From positions 1 through 64,000 of the forward strand of contig QEYB01000556.1 of the NCBI GenBank assembly GCA_017562135.1: a DNA stretch of 64,000 nucleotides, in the 5' to 3' direction. The notes under the pieces are model-generated. The model searched no databases. It saw only the letters and a list, made by a program, of their open reading frames with translations, and was not told the origin of the DNA. Position 1 is the first letter of the stretch. Every line of letters starts with the position of its first letter. The position numbers and the translations under genes are program-made. This stretch comes from Dipylidium caninum. Taxonomy: Eukaryota > Platyhelminthes > Cestoda > Cyclophyllidea > Dipylidiidae. Of the stretch, positions 59,626 through 64,000 are shown piece after piece.

Positions 59626-61857
59626 TGAATTTAGTGAACTTGCCACACGGAGTCCAGATGTAGGGATGATTCTTTTGAATATATACTATAAATTCCAGAC
59701 TATAAGGTCTGCTACTAAAGCTACTTGATTTAGTAAGCATACCAGTGAATATTACCATAACCATACACACGACTGCAGATGACATTCACTAAGGAATATC
59801 ATTATTACCCCATGGATCACAGAGACTATAAGCAATGTGACTGCTTTTAAATTCGTAAGAAGCCGCCCCCGCGCTAAATTTTGTTCAGTCTGTGATTAAG
59901 GGAAATGGGGATAAAGTCAGAGAAATTCTTAAAAGTAGCACATGAAGATTGGTATGAAACATGCCAGACGTTTTACCTAACATCTCAAAAAGTAGTTCTA
60001 CTTTATGAGTAGTTATGATTTCAAGTAAAAGTGTGACTTATCCTTAAACCTCACACACACTTATAGGTGCACATTAGCGCAGAAAGCAACCCTAAAGAGT
60101 GCTGTTGAGAGAGCTCAACGGACCCGAGTTTGAGACGTTTGCAATAGGCAAAGTCTCTGCCTCCCACATTTTCCAATGGTTGGTATTGCTGCGAGCCAGG
60201 ATGCCATGGAGGCGGCCCAACTGGTAACAACGCAGTCTCGAAAGAGGCTATGGTGCTGCCAAGCGCACCCGCTGGGATTGCTGAGCATGACGTGGATCTC
60301 CTTTGGAGTTCTTCCTTGTCGGACACAGGCGACTATGCGATTTATTAGCATGCTGCCTTAAAGTTACATTCTGGCTTTGAAAGCGTGGTCAAGTGCGCCA
60401 GCCCGTAGCACTGATGCTCGAGTACTCCTCGTTCTATCATTAGAAGTGGCTACCCAAAAGAACCAATTCGTGGGACTTCGCGTGGCTACCGCCTGCGCCG
60501 CTCTCCTCAACAGATCCACCGATGAACGATCATATTGCCACGAGAGAGTGACTTGAGGACGAATGATGGAGCTTTGGGAAGAATACTCGAGTTGCTGCGT
60601 TTTTTATGCAAATTTTAATTTTTAGTCGACATGCTTTATCTCTGTAAGATTCACTCAATAATTGAGAACAAACACAACATTTGGAATTCCTTATTAATTA
60701 CTCTCACGAATTTCTGTTGCTGTGCGGAAAAGTATGCTCCTAACCTCTTACTGTAAGTATCCAAATATACCAGGATGAGAGGAGGGGAAAGCAACAACGA
60801 CTGTGAGGCAGAAAGGAGGTCGCCTCTGTTGGTCTGGAGCGTGCCCGAGCCTCCACAACGAGAGAGGGGAACATGTGTATCTTCTCAGTGTCAACTTCGG
60901 ATTCTCTTCCCAAAAACGCTGCAATTCAGCCCTCGTGCGGGGGAATGGTAAATATTTACGCCTTTATACTACGCTTCTACGCTCAAATAGCATCGCCTTG
61001 GCGGTGAACACATGCGCCTCAGTCTTGAAGTGGGCTCCGTCGCCAAACGTATTTGCACAACTGCCACTTCGGTGAAATATTGAGGCCCTGTTTAGCCCCA
61101 ACAGTCAGATAATAGGGTTTTTCAATTGTGTCATCAAGCAGGATGTTAAATCCTTTTGGCCGGGGAAAGTCATTTTCAATGAGCAATCCTGGAAAACATC
61201 TGAGAAAAAAAGGGAGGAACTGCGAGCGGTTTATGGGGTGTAGCGATAAAAGTTGCTTTATTTGACCAAGGCAAATTTTTGCTCAAGTCATCAAGATGTT
61301 AATGGCGTAGAACACACCTTTTATTTTCTTGATGATGGCCAAAGCTAAAAGAGACCTCCAAAACAGCCTAAGGATAATTATTTCTATGCTTCCATGTATA
61401 ACCATAACAAGGCTCTGTAGTGTACTTCCTCTATTTTAAGTTTTTTGCTTTCTTTTATATTACATCTGCTCAGAGAAAATATATCCTGTTGTTTTAGGAT
61501 GTGACGAGAATCGCAAACGGGGCCCGTCTTGTGCAGCCTACACTTAGCATGACATTGGCACAAGCACTTAAGACTCACTGGTAATTGGTTGAAAGACGAT
61601 ATTTTGTTAAATAATAAAGGAAATAAATAAGAAATTTTTGCGACACTCTTAAAATGGCGTAAGAAGGATCTATTAAGATTCCCCAAATATTTAATTTCAA
61701 AAAGAGGTGGTTTTTTAAGCGTGTAGGATGGTGACTGACTTTTAATGTTTAAGTTTGCCTCGTAAAAGCAAGAGCAAAATGCCGACGGAGGCTGCGTTAA
61801 TTCCAAACAGAGGAGGTCAAGAGTCGGCTTCGCCTATCCGCGAAGCGCACTCGACCC

Positions 61858-61945
61858 TCCACCAATCAGCGCTGAGAGTGGGAAAACTTACGACCGATGA
61901 GTCACACCGCCGAGGCAGCGGACAATGAGTCACGTGCTGAGGGAG
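61858..61945. promoter_or_regulatory. Cluster of CCAAT, AP-1 and E-box motifs
   Basis: Within about 90 bp there is CCAATCAG, ATGAGTCAC (AP-1 consensus), a second ATGAGTCAC joined to CACGTG (E-box), and a GC box-like G run. The mix resembles an animal proximal promoter. No gene could be attached to it on either strand. Confidence 0.3.
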
Positions 61946-62215
61946 GGGGGGGCGCAACCGCCGAGGGGTCGGCGGCCTGCTTTCAAATAGGGCGCAGCCC
62001 TGCCATCTGCCCTCCTCCGCCGGGCAAACTTGCTTACCGTATTTCTGGTTTCGCGCCTCCCCACACCCCACCCGCCGTCTGAAGCACCGATGGAAGTGGG
62101 CTCCCCGCACATCTCTTCATTACTTGAACAGCCCCGGCAATGCCAACCCTTAGAAAAACTTAGCAGATTTGTTGAACTACATTACGTCCTTTTTATAAAC
62201 AAAAAACAGTAAAAG

Positions 62216-62237
62216 TATATATATATATATATATATA
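62216..62237. repeat. (TA)n microsatellite
   Basis: An uninterrupted TA dinucleotide run of 22 bases. Confidence 0.9.
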
Positions 62238-63595
62238 ACACCATACTTAGCAAGGCGTTGCCATAGTGGGCGCAGTATCTGCGTTTCTTCACGAATGCGC
62301 GTCATCCTCGAAATTGCATTGCGCTGTTCTTAAGTCGCTTTGAACAGACAGCGGGCGGAGGGTGGGCGTACCAAGCCCAAGTAGTTGTGCCCAACTTGAG
62401 CCTATTCCACAAAGTTTAACCTCCATATGTGCGCGATGCGAGAGCGTCTAGCGTGCACTGGTCAGGTTAAGCGCGTATGAACCCATAAAATGCAAAGGTC
62501 TTGCATGGAACCCTCATGACCTCCCTTTGTTGTACGGTACGTCCTTAGCAGTTGTGGCGAGCTTTCGGCATTTGAACACTACGTGACCTCATATGTCTTT
62601 GCTGGCTCATTAAAAAGAAAAGCGCAGTTGACAACTTGCCAGCGTTATGTATTAACGTTTAGCCTTCCTCACTATTGGGGGCAGTCTAATTCACTGGGGA
62701 AGCGGTAGTTGCAACGAGGAGTCCTCTACCAATCAGCCAGGTGAGGTGGGGGGGTTAATCCATTTGGAGGACCCTTTCCTCGCCGAAGATCACCGCCTCT
62801 TCTAATCAAACTGTTTGGCCTTATGTGAAAATAAATTTGCCGTTAGTTCTGTGCGCGAAATGTATAAGCCATTTTTGATGATCTTTCACTTTGTAATTAT
62901 CTCTGCAGAGAGGTCGAAATATTGTTTGTCTCGGCACACACTCGCCACCATCATAATTTCTCATCTTTAACCGCAGGAAGTATGCAGCTGGAAAGTAAAG
63001 GAAAAAAAATATGAAATGTGGCATGGTCGCGACGCCAGAACGTTGAGCGGGGCATTTTAGGGTTCCCCGAAATCCCAGATGACCGGCGTTAGTGCATATT
63101 TGACAAAATCGAAACCACGAGGTCTTGTAAATGGCATAAATGCTAACGAAGATTGTTTTAAGCACATCAGTCGTGGAGCGTCAAGTCGGAAACAGAGTGC
63201 TCACACTATTGAGATGTCTTGTTTTTCGTTAGGATGTGGGCAAGATCTTCTCCTCTACGCTTCACAGTCCGTGCATTTGTTGGGGACAGTGTTTTCCACC
63301 TCCGAAAAGCAAGGATGCATCGCAGGTCTTCGAGAAGTTAGGTGCCGCAGATGGGGATTGAGCCTGGAAAGAAGGGACGCGTCACAGTTGGTGGGCCAGA
63401 CTTAGCTGTGGGGATTTTTCACCGGCAGACGCTCAACGATCTGGCTGTCCGCCCAGTTGATGTTTGGATCTCTCCCTCACCAGTTGAGGAAGAGATCCAC
63501 TGGGCTGATTACTGGCGACGGGGAGGGGATAGTTTAGGACAACGTTAATCGGAAGAGATCGTGGGCGATGCAAGATGAAACAGGCCAGACGACGT

Positions 63596-63621
63596 CAGCA
63601 GCAGCAGAGGCAGCAGCAGAG
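63596..63621. repeat. CAG/GCA trinucleotide repeat, interrupted
   Basis: Short GCA/CAG tandem broken once by AGG. No coding frame could be assigned across it. Confidence 0.7.
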
Positions 63622-64000
63622 ACTCCGCCAAAACAGGTTGTGTTGCCAGTCTGGTGGGTTTGAAAAGGAATTCAAACAACCGAAGGATCAATTCCAACGT
63701 GTGCGTTCAAGGAACTCGCCAAACTGAGCAATGCAAGTCGAGCAAAGCGGCCAGAAGTGGCAACTCGTGGGGGCGATGTTGTTCTCCACCGTGCCACTGC
63801 AAAGCCGTGCGCCCGCCTTGGGCCGCTCGAGGGAATTTCCTCACAGCCGAGTGCGAATGTACCTCGACGCATGCGCCATGTGGGCCTCACCTTGCGCCCT
63901 CGGACCACCACTTACTTCGGCGTTCAATGCAGAACTCCTTAAATGGTCAAATTTTTTACGGCGCCAGTGCGGTCAACTCATAGTTAATTCAGTTGTTTGC

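Larger units (their letters stand above)
57842..64000. other. Intergenic region downstream of ABCC10
   Basis: No recognised gene in 6.1 kb. GC-rich patches (58.2-58.75, 59.33-59.63, 60.1-60.6, 61.8-62.1 and 63.2-63.95 kb) alternate with AT-rich DNA and give short overlapping frames on both strands. They look like fragments of dispersed repeats or promoter islands. No transposase, reverse transcriptase or other domain is visible. Confidence 0.4.

Noticed and set aside
1..64000. CRISPR arrays, tRNA and rRNA genes
   Set aside because: No regularly spaced repeats and no A-box/B-box pairs or conserved rRNA segments were seen on either strand by eye.

Overview
The window is animal nuclear DNA. Its genes are split by GT-AG introns, some only about 30 bp long. 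There are no bacterial-style operons, no rRNA or tRNA that I can see, and every recognised protein is a conserved metazoan family. The very short introns, the two ~2.1 kb GC-rich dispersed repeats and one closely spaced gene pair fit a parasitic flatworm (tapeworm or fluke) best. That taxonomic call is inference, not proof.

Layout. 1-9.1 kb: no recognisable gene. 9.13-12.78 kb (minus): a complete eight-exon TACC-domain gene. 14.69-17.26 kb (minus): a sorting nexin 1/2 gene (PX plus BAR/Vps5 regions) whose first coding exon I did not find. 17.57-19.70 and 28.80-30.92 kb: two direct copies of one GC-rich repeat, bracketing a complete CD39-type ecto-NTPDase gene (20.22-26.65 kb, plus). 31-34.5 kb: no recognised gene. 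34.57-42.87 kb (plus, with a possible alternative last exon to 44.77 kb): a CNNM/ancient-conserved-domain transporter missing its first exon. 47.37-47.78 kb (minus): an uninterrupted TRAPPC1 gene lying only 20 bp downstream of the last exon of an unrecognised membrane-protein gene. 49.69-57.84 kb (plus): a complete ABCC10/MRP7-type ABC transporter in 13 exons. 57.8-64 kb: no recognised gene, but two GC-rich promoter-like patches.

The genes do not form one pathway. Sorting nexin and TRAPPC1 act in endosomal and ER-Golgi traffic, TACC acts on centrosomal microtubules, and NTPDase, CNNM and ABCC10 act at membranes. Exons were placed by combining family similarity with splice consensus and codon phase. 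The phases agree across all joins given for TACC, NTPDase, ABCC10 and nearly all of CNNM and the sorting nexin.

I did not find an obviously new multi-gene system. The notable signals are: three one-base homopolymer frameshifts in otherwise intact genes (one in CNNM, two in ABCC10); several GC-AG introns; introns of 29-32 bp; a 20-bp gene spacing that suggests polycistronic transcription with trans-splicing; a duplicated 5' splice site; poly(A) signals fused to stop codons; and the repeat pair flanking the NTPDase gene.
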